From Acrocarpospora pleiomorpha (GTDB taxonomy: Bacteria; Actinomycetota; Actinomycetes; Streptosporangiales; Streptosporangiaceae): a stretch of DNA of 64,000 bases. Shown here in pieces: positions 35,347-43,960 of this stretch. The notes under the pieces are model-generated. The model searched no databases. It was not told where the DNA came from and saw only the letters and a program-made list of their open reading frames with translations. The DNA is taken from positions 1-64,000 of the forward strand of contig NZ_BLAF01000060.1 in NCBI RefSeq assembly GCF_009687885.1, written 5' to 3'. How positions within the stretch are numbered: position 1 is the first letter of the stretch; each line of letters opens with the position of its first letter. The position numbers were made by a program, and so were the translations under genes.

Positions 35347-35745
35347 ATGGACAAGGTGGTCAAGAGCGAGGCCGAGTGGCGTGTGCAGCTGTCCCCGGAG
35401 GAGTTCCGGGTGCTGCGGCAGGCGGGCACCGAGCGGCCCTTCACGGGGGAGTATGTCGACACCAAGACCGTTGGCGTCTACAGCTGCCGGGCGTGCGGGA
35501 CGGAGCTGTTCCGTTCGGAGACCAAGTTCGAGTCGCACTGCGGCTGGCCGTCCTTCTTCGAGCCGACCAAATCAGACGCCGTCACCCTGATCGAGGACCG
35601 CACCCTGGGCATGACCCGCGTCGAGGTCCGCTGCGCGACCTGCGACTCCCACCTGGGCCACGTCTTCCACGGCGAGGGCTACGCCACCCCCACCGACGAC
35701 CGCTACTGCATCAATTCAGTAAGCCTGACCCTCAAGCCCGCCTAA
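35347..35745 (+). CDS. msrB: Peptide-methionine (R)-S-oxide reductase MsrB
   Basis: 132 residues from ATG 35347 (GTG 35341 is also possible). The two zinc CxxC pairs (SCRACG, CATCDSH), the substrate motif ESHCGWPSFFEP and the catalytic Cys121 in DRYCINSVSL are all present. It repairs oxidised methionine in the cytoplasm. It stands alone, divergent from the LigD polymerase. Confidence 0.97.
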   Translation: MDKVVKSEAEWRVQLSPEEFRVLRQAGTERPFTGEYVDTKTVGVYSCRACGTELFRSETKFESHCGWPSFFEPTKSDAVTLIEDRTLGMTRVEVRCATCDSHLGHVFHGEGYATPTDDRYCINSVSLTLKPA

Positions 35746-35887
35746 GCCCCGGGTTCGAGATCTGGTGAAATGCGCTGGGCCGGCGTCACAGTAGCTCCTG
35801 GCGCCGGTGCGGCGAGAACCACCACCCGCGCGAACGGCGCCGGATAACGGCGAGTAAGCCGACGACCTGCTCATTCTGCCAGTCGTT

Positions 35888-36433
35888 CTAAGCCTCGGGT
35901 TCGGGGTGGGTGACTCGGCAGTCGGTGTCGTCCGGGCCGAGGATGTTGGCGAGGACGGGGTTGCCGTTCTCGCCAAACTGGGCTTGGACGAAGACGACAG
36001 GGTCACGCTCGCCGATTGAGGCGAGGTAGAGCAGGCCACGTTCGCAGAGCCGGAGGGCGGTCTTGGAGTTGTTGGCGCTCTCCGGCAAGTCGGTGTATAT
36101 CCGCAGGTAGCGGCCGGTGGCCCGGATGTCGGTCACCCGGCCGTTCGTTTTGTCGGCCCAGCGGTTGTTGAAGTAGGCCACGGCGGAATCACTGGTGTAT
36201 TCAGACTTATCCGAGACCTTCTTTTCGTCGTCTTTGTCCGTGTTGACCACGTGAAGCTCGCCCGTGGCGGTCGGAGTGGCGGCCACCGGGGCGGGGGGCG
36301 GATCGGATCGCAGCAGCTGGGTGCCGATGGCCACACCGCCGAGGATCAGGCAGGCCACGCCGATGCTGATCTCCGCGACCCGCGATCGAGGCCGCCGTCG
36401 TTTTCCTCTGGAACGTGCCACCCCGACCGACAT
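35888..36433 (-). CDS. Membrane-anchored extracytoplasmic protein of unknown function
   Basis: 181 residues from ATG 36433, preceded by GAGGGG. A basic N-terminus (RSRGKRRRPRSR) leads into one membrane helix (IGVACLILGGVAIGTQLL) and a Pro/Ala/Thr spacer. An outside domain follows (VAYFNNRWADKTNGRVTDIRATGRYLRIYTDLPE) with two cysteines. I do not recognise a family. It is divergent from the histidine-kinase gene, and a shared envelope role is only a guess. Confidence 0.75.
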   Translation of the reverse strand: MSVGVARSRGKRRRPRSRVAEISIGVACLILGGVAIGTQLLRSDPPPAPVAATPTATGELHVVNTDKDDEKKVSDKSEYTSDSAVAYFNNRWADKTNGRVTDIRATGRYLRIYTDLPESANNSKTALRLCERGLLYLASIGERDPVVFVQAQFGENGNPVLANILGPDDTDCRVTHPEPEA

Positions 36434-36575
36434 CGCCCCTCGCAAATGACAGGAATTTCGTCCGAGTATCGCAATAGAGGCGAGATCGTGGCCGGGAATC
36501 ATGCAGAACAGGCATACGCATTCCCGGGATGCCGGGCATATCGTCCCGTGACAGCGGGAACCGGATTATGGGGAA

Positions 36576-38447
36576 ATGAGTCCCGTGAGCGTGCGATCGG
36601 CTCTGGCTTGGGGTGTTTTCGGGCTGTCCTGCGCGCTGGTAGGCGTGGGCAGCGTGATCCGACCGGGTGACCCGGTCGACGCGGCGCTGGCGCTGGGATT
36701 CACGCCGCTGGGGGCATACCTGATCAGCCATCGCAAAGGCGGCGCGGTGGGGCCACTCTGCCTGCTAGCCGGCCTCAGCGCCGTCACCTACGCCGCCGGT
36801 GCGTACGGCTCACGCGCGGGTTGGCCCGCGGCCGACTGGGCGGTCGGACTCGCCGCACTGACCTGGGCGCCGCCACTGCTGGCCGGATGCACGCTGCTGC
36901 TGTTACTGGTGCCCGACGGGAAACTGCCCGGACCTCGCTGGCGGCCGGTGGCGGCGGTCGCGATCATCGCGATCGTGCTGTTCACGGTCACCGCCGCGCT
37001 GATCCCGGCCGATGACGCGCGCAGCCCCATCGCGATCGAGGCGCTGCGCCCGCTCCAACTGTTCACACTGCCGATCGTCGGCACCCTGGCGGCGATCGCG
37101 GCCGTCTCCGCGGTCGGCCTGGTGGTTCGGACGGCTCGCGCCCGTGGCCCTCTCCGCCTGCAACTGCTGTGGATCTGCGTCGGCGCGGTACTGGCCGTGC
37201 TGGGTGCGTTCCTCCCCGCCTTCGTCCCCCTGCCCGGAGCAGGCGTCCCCTTCATCCTCGCCCTACCGATCTGTGTCGCCGTCGCGATGCTCCGCCACGA
37301 CCTGTACGACACCAGCCTCCCCCTCCGCCGCTTCCTGACCTTGGCCCTGCTCGCCGGCGCACTCGTCCTGCTCTACCTCCTGGTCGTACGGCTAACCGGC
37401 ACCACCATCCCCGCCACCGTCGCCGTGGCCGTGGCCGTCGAGCCCCTCCACCACTGGCTCGGCCGCGCCGCCGGTCGCATCCTGTACGGCGGGCGTTCCG
37501 ACCCCCAGGAAGTCCACGCCCGCCTGGCCCGACGCCTCGCCGACACCTCGGACCCGGCCGGAATCCTGGCCGCCGTCGGCGACGCCGTCGTGGAAGCCGT
37601 CAGGACTCCGTACGCGCGAATCGAACTCGGCGGCCACGACGAGCCCTTGAAGATCGTCGAAAGGGGTCGTCCCGCGCCCGTCACGCTGGCGGTTCCGCTC
37701 CGGTTCCAGGGCGAGGAGCTCGGCGCCGTCCTGGTCTCGCGGGAATCGTCGGGCGACCGGCGGGCCCTCGACCAGCTGGCCCTGCAGGCGGGCGCCGCGC
37801 TCGCCGCCGCCCACCGCGCGGCCGCGCTGCAACGCTCCCGGCTGCTGCTGGTCACCGCCAGGGAGGAGGAGCGCCGGCGCATCAGCCGGGACCTGCACGA
37901 CGGGCTCGGTCCCGTCCTGGCCGGAATCGGCTTCACGGTCGACGCGGCCGGAAACGCGCTCGCGGCCAACCCGGACCGGGCACGCGGCCTGCTCACCCAG
38001 ATCCGCGCCCAGGTCCACGAGGCCGGCACCAGCGTACGCGGCGTGGTCCGCGGCCTTCGTCCCCCCGAACTCGCCCAACTCGGCCTGGCCAGGGCGATCG
38101 AACAATCCGCCGCCGAACTCCGCGCGGGCGGCCTCCCCATCGACGTCACGATCACCGGCACGTCGCCCCTCACCGCCGCCGCCGAAGTGGCCCTCTACCT
38201 CGTCGCCCGCGAAGCCCTCACCAACGCGGTACGCCACGCCACCCCCACCCACTGCGCAATCCACCTACGCCCGGCCCAAAAGGGATTCGAAATCACGGTG
38301 ACCGACAACGGCTCCGGCCTCCCACCCCACACCCACCCAGGCACCGGCCTCACCTCCATGCGCGAACGCGTCGAAGAACTCGACGGCACCCTCACCATCC
38401 AGTCGGCCCCCTCCGGAACGACCGTACGCGCCTGGATCCCCCAATGA
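36576..38447 (+). CDS. NarL-type sensor histidine kinase
   Basis: 623 residues from ATG 36576 after GGGGAA. About eight membrane helices fill the first 280 residues. A GAF-like linker (about 300-420) follows, then HisKA_3 with the phosphorylated His441 in RISRDLHDGLGP. The ATPase domain shows an N-box in REALTNAVRHA and G-boxes DNGSGLPP and GTGLTSMRERV. It forms an operon with the response regulator. Its stop overlaps the start of a 22-codon mini-ORF. The large membrane part without an outside domain suggests sensing within or near the membrane. Confidence 0.95.
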   Translation: MSPVSVRSALAWGVFGLSCALVGVGSVIRPGDPVDAALALGFTPLGAYLISHRKGGAVGPLCLLAGLSAVTYAAGAYGSRAGWPAADWAVGLAALTWAPPLLAGCTLLLLLVPDGKLPGPRWRPVAAVAIIAIVLFTVTAALIPADDARSPIAIEALRPLQLFTLPIVGTLAAIAAVSAVGLVVRTARARGPLRLQLLWICVGAVLAVLGAFLPAFVPLPGAGVPFILALPICVAVAMLRHDLYDTSLPLRRFLTLALLAGALVLLYLLVVRLTGTTIPATVAVAVAVEPLHHWLGRAAGRILYGGRSDPQEVHARLARRLADTSDPAGILAAVGDAVVEAVRTPYARIELGGHDEPLKIVERGRPAPVTLAVPLRFQGEELGAVLVSRESSGDRRALDQLALQAGAALAAAHRAAALQRSRLLLVTAREEERRRISRDLHDGLGPVLAGIGFTVDAAGNALAANPDRARGLLTQIRAQVHEAGTSVRGVVRGLRPPELAQLGLARAIEQSAAELRAGGLPIDVTITGTSPLTAAAEVALYLVAREALTNAVRHATPTHCAIHLRPAQKGFEITVTDNGSGLPPHTHPGTGLTSMRERVEELDGTLTIQSAPSGTTVRAWIPQ

Positions 38448-38512
38448 TCCGCCTCCCGACCGCCGACAATCACCCGCTCCAGCACGACCTGCACACCTGG
38501 AACCCCCGGTGA
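38444..38512 (+). CDS. 22-codon coupled mini-ORF, degenerate copy of response-regulator start
   Basis: ATG 38444 overlaps the kinase stop (ATGA), and its TGA (38510-38512) overlaps the regulator's GTG start. The first residues MIRLPTADNHP echo the regulator's MIRLLVADDHP (8 of 11 identical), and the DNA is likewise similar. It looks like a tandem duplication of the 5' end of the regulator gene that left a short relay ORF. Translation is plausible but unproven; a purely structural leftover is the alternative. Confidence 0.45.
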   Translation: MIRLPTADNHPLQHDLHTWNPR

Positions 38513-39159
38513 TCCGCCTCCTGGTCGCCGACGATCACCCAGTCGTCAGGGATGGCCTGCGCGCCCTGATGTCCACTGTCGAGGGCATCGAGGTCGTGGC
38601 TGTCGCCGGAGACGGTGTCCAGGCCCTGCGCGCGGTTCGAGAGCAGCCGGTGGATGTGGTCCTGATGGACATCGCCATGCCGGTCATGGACGGCATCGAG
38701 GCCACCCGCCGCCTGACCAGGGAACCATCCCCGCCGACGGTGATCATGCTCACCATGTCCGACGACGACCTGTCCCTGCTGGCCGCCGTCCGCGCCGGAG
38801 CCCGCGGTTACCTTCTCAAGAACTCCGGCCAGGACGACGTCATCGCCGCCGTCCGCGCCGCCGCGCGAGGCCAGGCCGTCTTCGGCCCCGGCACGGCCGA
38901 GTCGTTGATCGCCCTCCTGCACGCTCCACCCAGGACGGCCGCTCCCCCATTCCCGCAGCTCACCCACCGGGAACGCGAAGTCCTCGACCTCCTGGCGAGG
39001 GGCCTGGGCAACCAGGCGATCGCCCAGCAACTCCACCTGAGCCCCAAAACCGTAGCCAACACGATCTCCGCCATCCTCCCCAGAATCGGCGCCCACGACC
39101 GCGCCCACGCCATCGAATCCGCCCGATCCGCCGGTCTTGGCCTCCCACACAGTCCGTAA
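38509..39159 (+). CDS. NarL/FixJ-family response regulator
   Basis: 216 residues from GTG 38509. Receiver domain: acidic pair in LLVADDHP, phosphorylated Asp54 in VVLMDIAMPVMDG, and lysine in GYLLKNSG. A LuxR-type DNA-binding domain follows at about 145-205 (LTHREREVLDLLARGLGNQAIAQQLHLSPKTVANTISAIL). It pairs with the upstream kinase. The start codon overlaps the mini-ORF stop, so its translation probably depends on upstream ribosomes; no separate ribosome site is seen. Confidence 0.95.
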   Translation: MIRLLVADDHPVVRDGLRALMSTVEGIEVVAVAGDGVQALRAVREQPVDVVLMDIAMPVMDGIEATRRLTREPSPPTVIMLTMSDDDLSLLAAVRAGARGYLLKNSGQDDVIAAVRAAARGQAVFGPGTAESLIALLHAPPRTAAPPFPQLTHREREVLDLLARGLGNQAIAQQLHLSPKTVANTISAILPRIGAHDRAHAIESARSAGLGLPHSP

Positions 39160-39242
39160 CTACCGGGATGCTTTTCCCTGGTGATCAGGAAAGCACCAGT
39201 TCGAGGCTGGACAGAAAATCGATCCTCGTTGAGGAGGGCGAA

Positions 39243-39872
39243 ATGTCCAGGCTCTCTCGGTTGTTCAAGCTCTCTCGGTTGTCCAGGCTCCCTGGATTGT
39301 CCAGGCTCTCTGGGTTAGGGCCATGGCCGCCGCTGGTGGCCACCGCCTCGGCAGTGCTGGGCGTCGCCCAGCTGGTTCACACACAGGTGGTGCCGTTCGC
39401 CAGCGCGGGCGACTACCTGATTGAGGCGGCGTACTCGCTCTATCTGGCCAGCGCCATCCCAGGCGTGCTCACGATCCGCCGAGCAAATCCGAAATGGGGC
39501 CTCCCCGGAAACATCGGCACCGTGCTGTACGCGCTGGCACACGGCCTGATCGCCATCCCCGTCAGCATGACCCTGCTCCTAACCAACCAACCGCCCCCAC
39601 AACTATCCATGCTGTTCCTACCGGGCCTAGCCCTATGGCTAGCCGGATCAGCACTGATGGGAATAGCCATGTTCCGCCAGAACCAACCGATCCTCGGCAT
39701 CGCACTCCCAGCAGCCCTACCGCTCGCCATGCTGCTCGGAGCAGCGGGCCCTCTGGTGGAAGCAGCTCTGTGGGCCACACTGTCCACCACAGGAACCCGC
39801 CGACAGCAACCACCACACGCATCGCCCCGACAACACCCCAGCCCTGGCCGCCGCAGGAGAGCGGCGACCTAA
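39243..39872 (+). CDS. Multispanning membrane protein of unknown function
   Basis: 209 residues from ATG 39243 behind GAGGAGGGC. The first 25 residues are hexapeptide repeats (SRLSRL, FKLSRL, SRLPGL, SRLSGL) written by an 18-bp tandem repeat. About five membrane helices follow (PLVATASAVLGVAQLV, IEAAYSLYLASAIPGVL, IGTVLYALAHGLIAIPVSMTLLL and others). No family recognised. It follows the two-component genes on the same strand by 83 bp and could be a target, but this is not shown. Confidence 0.75.
   Translation: MSRLSRLFKLSRLSRLPGLSRLSGLGPWPPLVATASAVLGVAQLVHTQVVPFASAGDYLIEAAYSLYLASAIPGVLTIRRANPKWGLPGNIGTVLYALAHGLIAIPVSMTLLLTNQPPPQLSMLFLPGLALWLAGSALMGIAMFRQNQPILGIALPAALPLAMLLGAAGPLVEAALWATLSTTGTRRQQPPHASPRQHPSPGRRRRAAT
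39245..39316 (+). repeat. Four 18-bp tandem repeats at a gene start
   Basis: Four units of the form GTCCAGGCTCTCTCGGTT follow in exact 18-bp register directly after the start codon of the membrane-protein gene. They create a basic, leucine-rich N-terminus. Confidence 0.85.
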
Positions 39873-40056
39873 CCCGCTCCGCGATCCGTGCTGGGGGCGC
39901 AAGATGCTGACCACGGCGGGAGAGTGGTGGTCCTCTCCCCCCAGTGAGGTTCGCCAACCCATTGGGGCCCACCGACCGGCAGCCACCGTGCTCGGCACCG
40001 GACCGAGCCTGCCGTTTGACCGAACCTGTTTAGCCGGTGGGCTTTCGTTTGCGGCG

Positions 40057-40770
40057 TTACGGGAGAGCGGCGATCAGTTCGCTGATGGGTTTGCGGGTGC
40101 CGGTGTAGAAGGGGATCTCGATCCGGGTGTGGCGGCGGGCCTCGGCGCCCCTGAGGTGGCGCATCAGGTCGACGATGCGGTGGAGTTCGTCGGCTTCGAA
40201 GGCGAGCATCCACTCGTAGTCGTTCAACGCGAAGCAGGCGACCGTGTTCGCGCGCACGTCGGGGTAGTCGCGGGCCATCTTGCCGTGTTCGGCGAGCATG
40301 GTCCGGCGCTCCGACTCGTCCAGGAGATACCAGTCCAAGGAACGGACGAACGGGTAGACGCAGACGAAACCCTTCGGCTCTTCCTCGGCGAGGAAGGCGG
40401 GAATGTGCGACTTGTTGAACTCGGCCGGGCGGTGCAGCGCCATCGCCGACCAGACCGGCTCGCTGGCCCTGCCCAGGCCGGTACGGCGGAACCGCCCGTA
40501 CACCTCCTGGAGGTCCTCGGCCGAAGGGGCGTGCCACCACACCATGAAGTCCGCGTCAGCGCGGAACCCGGCCACGTCGTAGACGCCGCGGGTCACCACA
40601 TCCTTCTGCGCCGCCTGCCCTAGCAGCTCCGCCACTTCCTCTGCCAGCGTGTCGCGGTTCCCGGGGAGGGCGTCACGCAGCCGGAAGACCGACCACATCG
40701 TGTAGCGGATCACGTTGTTGAGATCACGTGCCTTGAGCCGCGGGCTCGTTTCCTGGGTGCCTTCCGTCAT
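40057..40770 (-). CDS. hemQ: Coproheme decarboxylase HemQ/ChdC
   Basis: 237 residues from ATG 40770. It belongs to the chlorite-dismutase-like family (MWSVFRLRDALPG near the start, ADFMVWWHAPSAEDLQEVYGRF, the YPFVRSLDWYLLDESERRTMLAEHG segment and a C-terminal IPFYTGTRKPISELI). It converts iron-coproporphyrin III to heme b, the last step of the coproporphyrin-dependent pathway of actinobacteria. Its start lies 47 bp inside the end of hemG, so the two form one operon. Confidence 0.95.
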   Translation of the reverse strand: MTEGTQETSPRLKARDLNNVIRYTMWSVFRLRDALPGNRDTLAEEVAELLGQAAQKDVVTRGVYDVAGFRADADFMVWWHAPSAEDLQEVYGRFRRTGLGRASEPVWSAMALHRPAEFNKSHIPAFLAEEEPKGFVCVYPFVRSLDWYLLDESERRTMLAEHGKMARDYPDVRANTVACFALNDYEWMLAFEADELHRIVDLMRHLRGAEARRHTRIEIPFYTGTRKPISELIAALP

Positions 40771-42397
40771 GATGACATTCTCCCCCTGGGTCGAGGTGCT
40801 CCAGAATCCGGGATGCTGCTCTCCTCGCAGTCCCCACACAGGCCGGAATTCCAAGACCGTCGTAGGCGGCCCCGCAGACCGCCAGCCCAGGATGAACATC
40901 GACGGCAGCGCGAACGCGGGCAATCCGCTCATTGTGACCAACGTTGTACTGCGGCAGCCCGCCACCCCACCGGCTGACCCGCGAGTCGACCGGCCGCCCC
41001 CGCACTCCAGCGGTCTCGGCCAACTCGGCCATGGCGAGAGCGACCAGGTCGGCGTCATCACGCTGGAGCACATGCTCTTCCCCGACCCGCCCAATCGAAC
41101 AACGAACCAGAACGAGATCGGAACCGGAAACACTCCGCGTTCCAGGAACAGAGCCAGCGACGGAGCCGCGAGGAGTTGCACCAACGGATTCGGCAGCATA
41201 CCCAGCAGTAGATCGGCTACCAGATCCAGCGACAGTCCCTGCGACCGAGTCAGCCCCATGGTCCGGAGCGGAGTGGGCGACGAAACCTCCCGCCGAATCG
41301 ACAGCGAAATGGCCTGCGAAAACGCCCTCCGAGTCGGCAGCGGAGTCGGCGAGATGCGGCCACTTGGACGTGCTGAATGTGACGGCCTTGACCGCGCGGC
41401 CCTCGATTGGCGGGACGAGGTATCCGGTGCCCTCGGGTAGAGCGGAGAACGCGTCCCGGGGGTAGGCGAGGGTGATGATGGCCATGCTCGCGTATTCGAT
41501 CTGGGCGAGTTCGCTGGCAGCGGTGGGCACGTCGTGGCTGAGCAAGCGGGACGCGGCTGGCCCGGGGACGGCGAGAATGACGGCATCGGCCTCGATCATC
41601 GCCTCCTCCCTGGTCGGGCCGGTGACAAGCCGCCAGCCCGTCTGGGTACGGCTCAGCCCGCGCACCATCACTCCGGTCCTGATCTGCGCGCCCGAGGCCT
41701 CAGCCAGAGCGGGCGGGAGGCTGCCCAGCCCGCCCCTGAGGGTGGTGAACACCGGCCCGGCGTCTTTCGGCACGGCGGCCACGATGTCTTTGGCCACTCG
41801 GAGCAGTGATCGTTCGGTCCGCGCGGCCGCCGCGATCGCGGGCATGGTGGCGGCCAGCGACAGGTGATCGGCTCGTCCCGCGTAGACCCCGCCCAGCAGC
41901 GGCTCGACCAGCCGGTCAACGACCTCGTCACCCATCCTGGCTTTGATGTATTCGGCAACGGATATGTCACCATTCACCAGCGTGGGCGGCAGCACTTGAT
42001 CCATGGGCACCCGGGCCAAACCGCCCGGCGACAGGATGCCCGATCGCGCCAGCGCGGCCAGATCGGACGGCACACCCATCACCTGACCCGCGGGCATCGG
42101 ACGCAACTCGCCCCGCGAGAAAATCGACGATCGCATAGTGCCGGGATCCACAAGCTGATCTCCCAGCCCGATGGCCGCGACCAGCTCCTTACCTTCCGGC
42201 CGCCGCGCCAGCATGGACTCGGCTCCCGCATCGATCAACACACCCGCGACCTCAGACGCGTGCAACTTCCCGCCGACCCGAGACGCGCCCTCCAGCACCG
42301 TGACCCGCAGCCGGGGAGCCGCCGACCGCAGAAACCACGCCGCGGCCAAACCGGCAATCCCCGCCCCCACGATCACGACATGCTTGTCCATCCCCAT
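40724..42397 (-). CDS. hemG: Coproporphyrinogen/protoporphyrinogen oxidase with internal repeat insertion
   Basis: 557 residues from ATG 42397 (ATG 42391 also possible). FAD-binding GxGxxG in HVVIVGAGIAGLAAAW, then MLARRPEGKELVAAIGLGDQLVDPG and GGVYAGRADHLSLAATMP identify the HemY/CgoX type. It oxidises coproporphyrinogen III in the actinobacterial heme pathway. Residues about 350-425, between WPHLADSA and LVLVRCSIGRVGEEH, are a low-complexity stretch that other family members lack; they are written by a 12-bp tandem repeat. The remainder is normal length (about 480). It is coupled to hemQ. Confidence 0.93.
   Translation of the reverse strand: MGMDKHVVIVGAGIAGLAAAWFLRSAAPRLRVTVLEGASRVGGKLHASEVAGVLIDAGAESMLARRPEGKELVAAIGLGDQLVDPGTMRSSIFSRGELRPMPAGQVMGVPSDLAALARSGILSPGGLARVPMDQVLPPTLVNGDISVAEYIKARMGDEVVDRLVEPLLGGVYAGRADHLSLAATMPAIAAAARTERSLLRVAKDIVAAVPKDAGPVFTTLRGGLGSLPPALAEASGAQIRTGVMVRGLSRTQTGWRLVTGPTREEAMIEADAVILAVPGPAASRLLSHDVPTAASELAQIEYASMAIITLAYPRDAFSALPEGTGYLVPPIEGRAVKAVTFSTSKWPHLADSAADSEGVFAGHFAVDSAGGFVAHSAPDHGADSVAGTVAGSGSRSTAGYAAESVGATPRGSVAGSVPGTRSVSGSDLVLVRCSIGRVGEEHVLQRDDADLVALAMAELAETAGVRGRPVDSRVSRWGGGLPQYNVGHNERIARVRAAVDVHPGLAVCGAAYDGLGIPACVGTARRAASRILEHLDPGGECHHDGRHPGNEPAAQGT
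41123..41350 (-). repeat. 12-bp minisatellite (19 units) inserted in hemG
   Basis: Nineteen units of 12 bp, each four codons, run without a break in frame: A-D-S-A, A-D-S-E, G-V-F-A, G-H-F-A, V-D-S-A and so on to S-V-S-G. The third codon is mostly TCG/TCC/TTC/ACT/TCT, giving the approximate form GCC-GAC-TCG-GTC. Register is exact over 228 bp although the units have diverged. Confidence 0.85.
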
Positions 42398-42751
42398 GCC
42401 GCTCAACGCTACTCGGCACCACCGACAGTCCCCCACCTCACCCATGCTCACCAACTCACCCAGGCTCCCCTAACCCGCCAGCGGGTCACCGTGACGCGAT
42501 AGGGCCAAATGGTGACGGTGCAAGATGCGAACCGTGGCGGAGAGCCCTGCGGGCCGTGGCCGAGTGGAAAACGGGAGCGAGACGCCAGCCGTGGCCGAGC
42601 GCGCTGCGGGCCGTGGCCGAGTGGCAAGCGGGAGTGAGATGCGGGCCCATACAGAGCGGGGCGCGAGTCGTGATGGGGTGAGAGGTTGGCCGTGACAGCA
42701 TCGTGACGACTCGCTTCAAACCGGGGGTGCGCAAGAAGCGTCTTCAAGGGC
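42398..42751. promoter_or_regulatory. Divergent intergenic region between hemG and DUF4349 gene
   Basis: No gene is supported in this 354-bp gap. It holds an 11-bp palindrome, GTCACCGTGAC (42485-42495), about 90 bp upstream of the hemG start, which could be an operator, and the 57-bp tandem repeat listed separately. Promoters for both divergent genes are expected here. Confidence 0.4.
42534..42646. repeat. 57-bp intergenic tandem repeat (two copies)
   Basis: Two adjacent copies (42534-42590 and 42591-42646). Each is built from two half-units that begin GTGGCCGAG or GTGGCGGAG, with shared blocks CTGCGGGCCGTGGCCGAGTG and CGGGAG. It lies in the hemG/DUF4349 gap. Confidence 0.85.
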
Positions 42752-43828
42752 ATGAAGAAATTGCGGCTCACGGCCGGCAGGGCGCGAGGAGCCCGGTGGG
42801 CGTCCTCGCTGATGGGATACCTGGTGATTCCGCTCGCGATGGCGGCGTTCCTGCTCGCGGGGTGCGGGGGTGGCGCCGAAACGTCGTCGGGGAATTCCGC
42901 TCCGATGCCCGCGGTCGGCACCGCTGCCGACGATTCGGCGCTGCGCAAGGCGATGCCGGAAGCACCGGCGGTGGCAGAGTCTGGCGCCGCCGGCGACGCT
43001 TCCGGGGGCGGGAGCGAACCCGTTCAGGCGATCAAGATCCAGACCGTGGATCGGTCGATCATTTACACGGCCGAGCTGACCGTGCAGGCCCAGGACGTGG
43101 CGAAGGCGAGTGACAGCGCCAAGCAGATCGTGGTCGGCGCGGGCGGTTATGTCGCGGACGAGAAGAGCACGGCTTTCAGCGGGAGCAGCAGCGAGGCCGT
43201 GGTCACGTTCAAGATCCCCCCGGCGCGTTACGCGGAGGTGCTGGTCAAGCTGGGCAGCGATCTCGGTGAGCGGCGGTCCCTGCACCAGGGCGCACAGGAT
43301 GTCACCGGTGAGGTGGCCGACGTCGAGGCCCGGGTGAAGTCGGCGGAGTCTGCGCTGGACCAGTTCCGGCTGCTGCTCACCAAGGCCGACAAGATCGGGG
43401 AAATCCTGGAGATCGAGCGGGAGATCCAGAACCGGACCGCCGAGCTGGAATCGCTTCAGGCCCGCCAGAAAGCACTCGCCGAGCAGACCGGCATGGCCAC
43501 CGTCACGCTGACCCTGATCGGCCCCAACATCGTGGTCGACATCCCCGAGGAAGAGCCGAGCGGCTTCTTCGGCGGCCTGGAGGTCGGCTGGAACGCCCTG
43601 GTCGACGCGGTCGAGATCGGCCTCACCCTGCTCGGCACCCTCCTCCCCTGGCTCATCGTCCTCGCCGTCCTATGGTTCGCCGCCTGGCGCATCCTCCGCC
43701 GCGTACGCCCCACTCGCCCGGCCCCGACCCCCGCCCCCGCATTCGCGGCAACCGAGAAGGCCACCGAAACGGAAGCCCCTCCCGCCCCCGCAGAAGCGTC
43801 TTCAAGCAGCGCCAAATCCGAAAGCTAA
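42752..43828 (+). CDS. DUF4349 lipoprotein
   Basis: 358 residues from ATG 42752 behind AAGGGC. A long basic signal ends in the lipobox LLAGC. The DUF4349 domain follows (RSIIYTAELTVQAQDVAKASDSAKQIVVGAGGYV), with an internal coiled coil (VADVEARVKSAESALDQFRLLLTKADKIGEILEIEREI). A C-terminal membrane helix (LLGTLLPWLIVLAVLWFAAW) and a Pro/Ala-rich tail end the protein. Function is unknown. It separates hemE from hemG-hemQ. Confidence 0.9.
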   Translation: MKKLRLTAGRARGARWASSLMGYLVIPLAMAAFLLAGCGGGAETSSGNSAPMPAVGTAADDSALRKAMPEAPAVAESGAAGDASGGGSEPVQAIKIQTVDRSIIYTAELTVQAQDVAKASDSAKQIVVGAGGYVADEKSTAFSGSSSEAVVTFKIPPARYAEVLVKLGSDLGERRSLHQGAQDVTGEVADVEARVKSAESALDQFRLLLTKADKIGEILEIEREIQNRTAELESLQARQKALAEQTGMATVTLTLIGPNIVVDIPEEEPSGFFGGLEVGWNALVDAVEIGLTLLGTLLPWLIVLAVLWFAAWRILRRVRPTRPAPTPAPAFAATEKATETEAPPAPAEASSSSAKSES

Positions 43829-43915
43829 CAACTCACACGAAAGGGCCACCATAGGGTTGCTCGCCGTTCCCCGGCGCCGATCACCCCTGATCCACGTCCC
43901 GCCGTACCGGAACCA

Positions 43916-43947
43916 AGAGGGGTCGCCCACATGTAGGCAACCCCTCT
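43916..43947. terminator. Bidirectional terminator between DUF4349 gene and hemE
   Basis: Stem AGAGGGGT-GCC / GGC-ACCCCTCT with one mismatch and an 8-base loop, followed by TCTAATT. It lies between two convergent genes. Confidence 0.75.
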
Positions 43948-43960
43948 TCTAATTCCGGGG

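Noticed and set aside
39169..39195. Imperfect hairpin TGCTTTTCCCTG / CAGGAAAGCA after the response regulator
   Set aside because: The stem has bulges and no T-run, and the next gene follows on the same strand. Termination is not supported.
42448..42948. A minus-strand frame across the 57-bp repeat with a repeated SRxPLGHGPQ peptide
   Set aside because: No ribosome site or homology, and it overlaps the start of the DUF4349 gene. It is better explained as a repeat in non-coding DNA.
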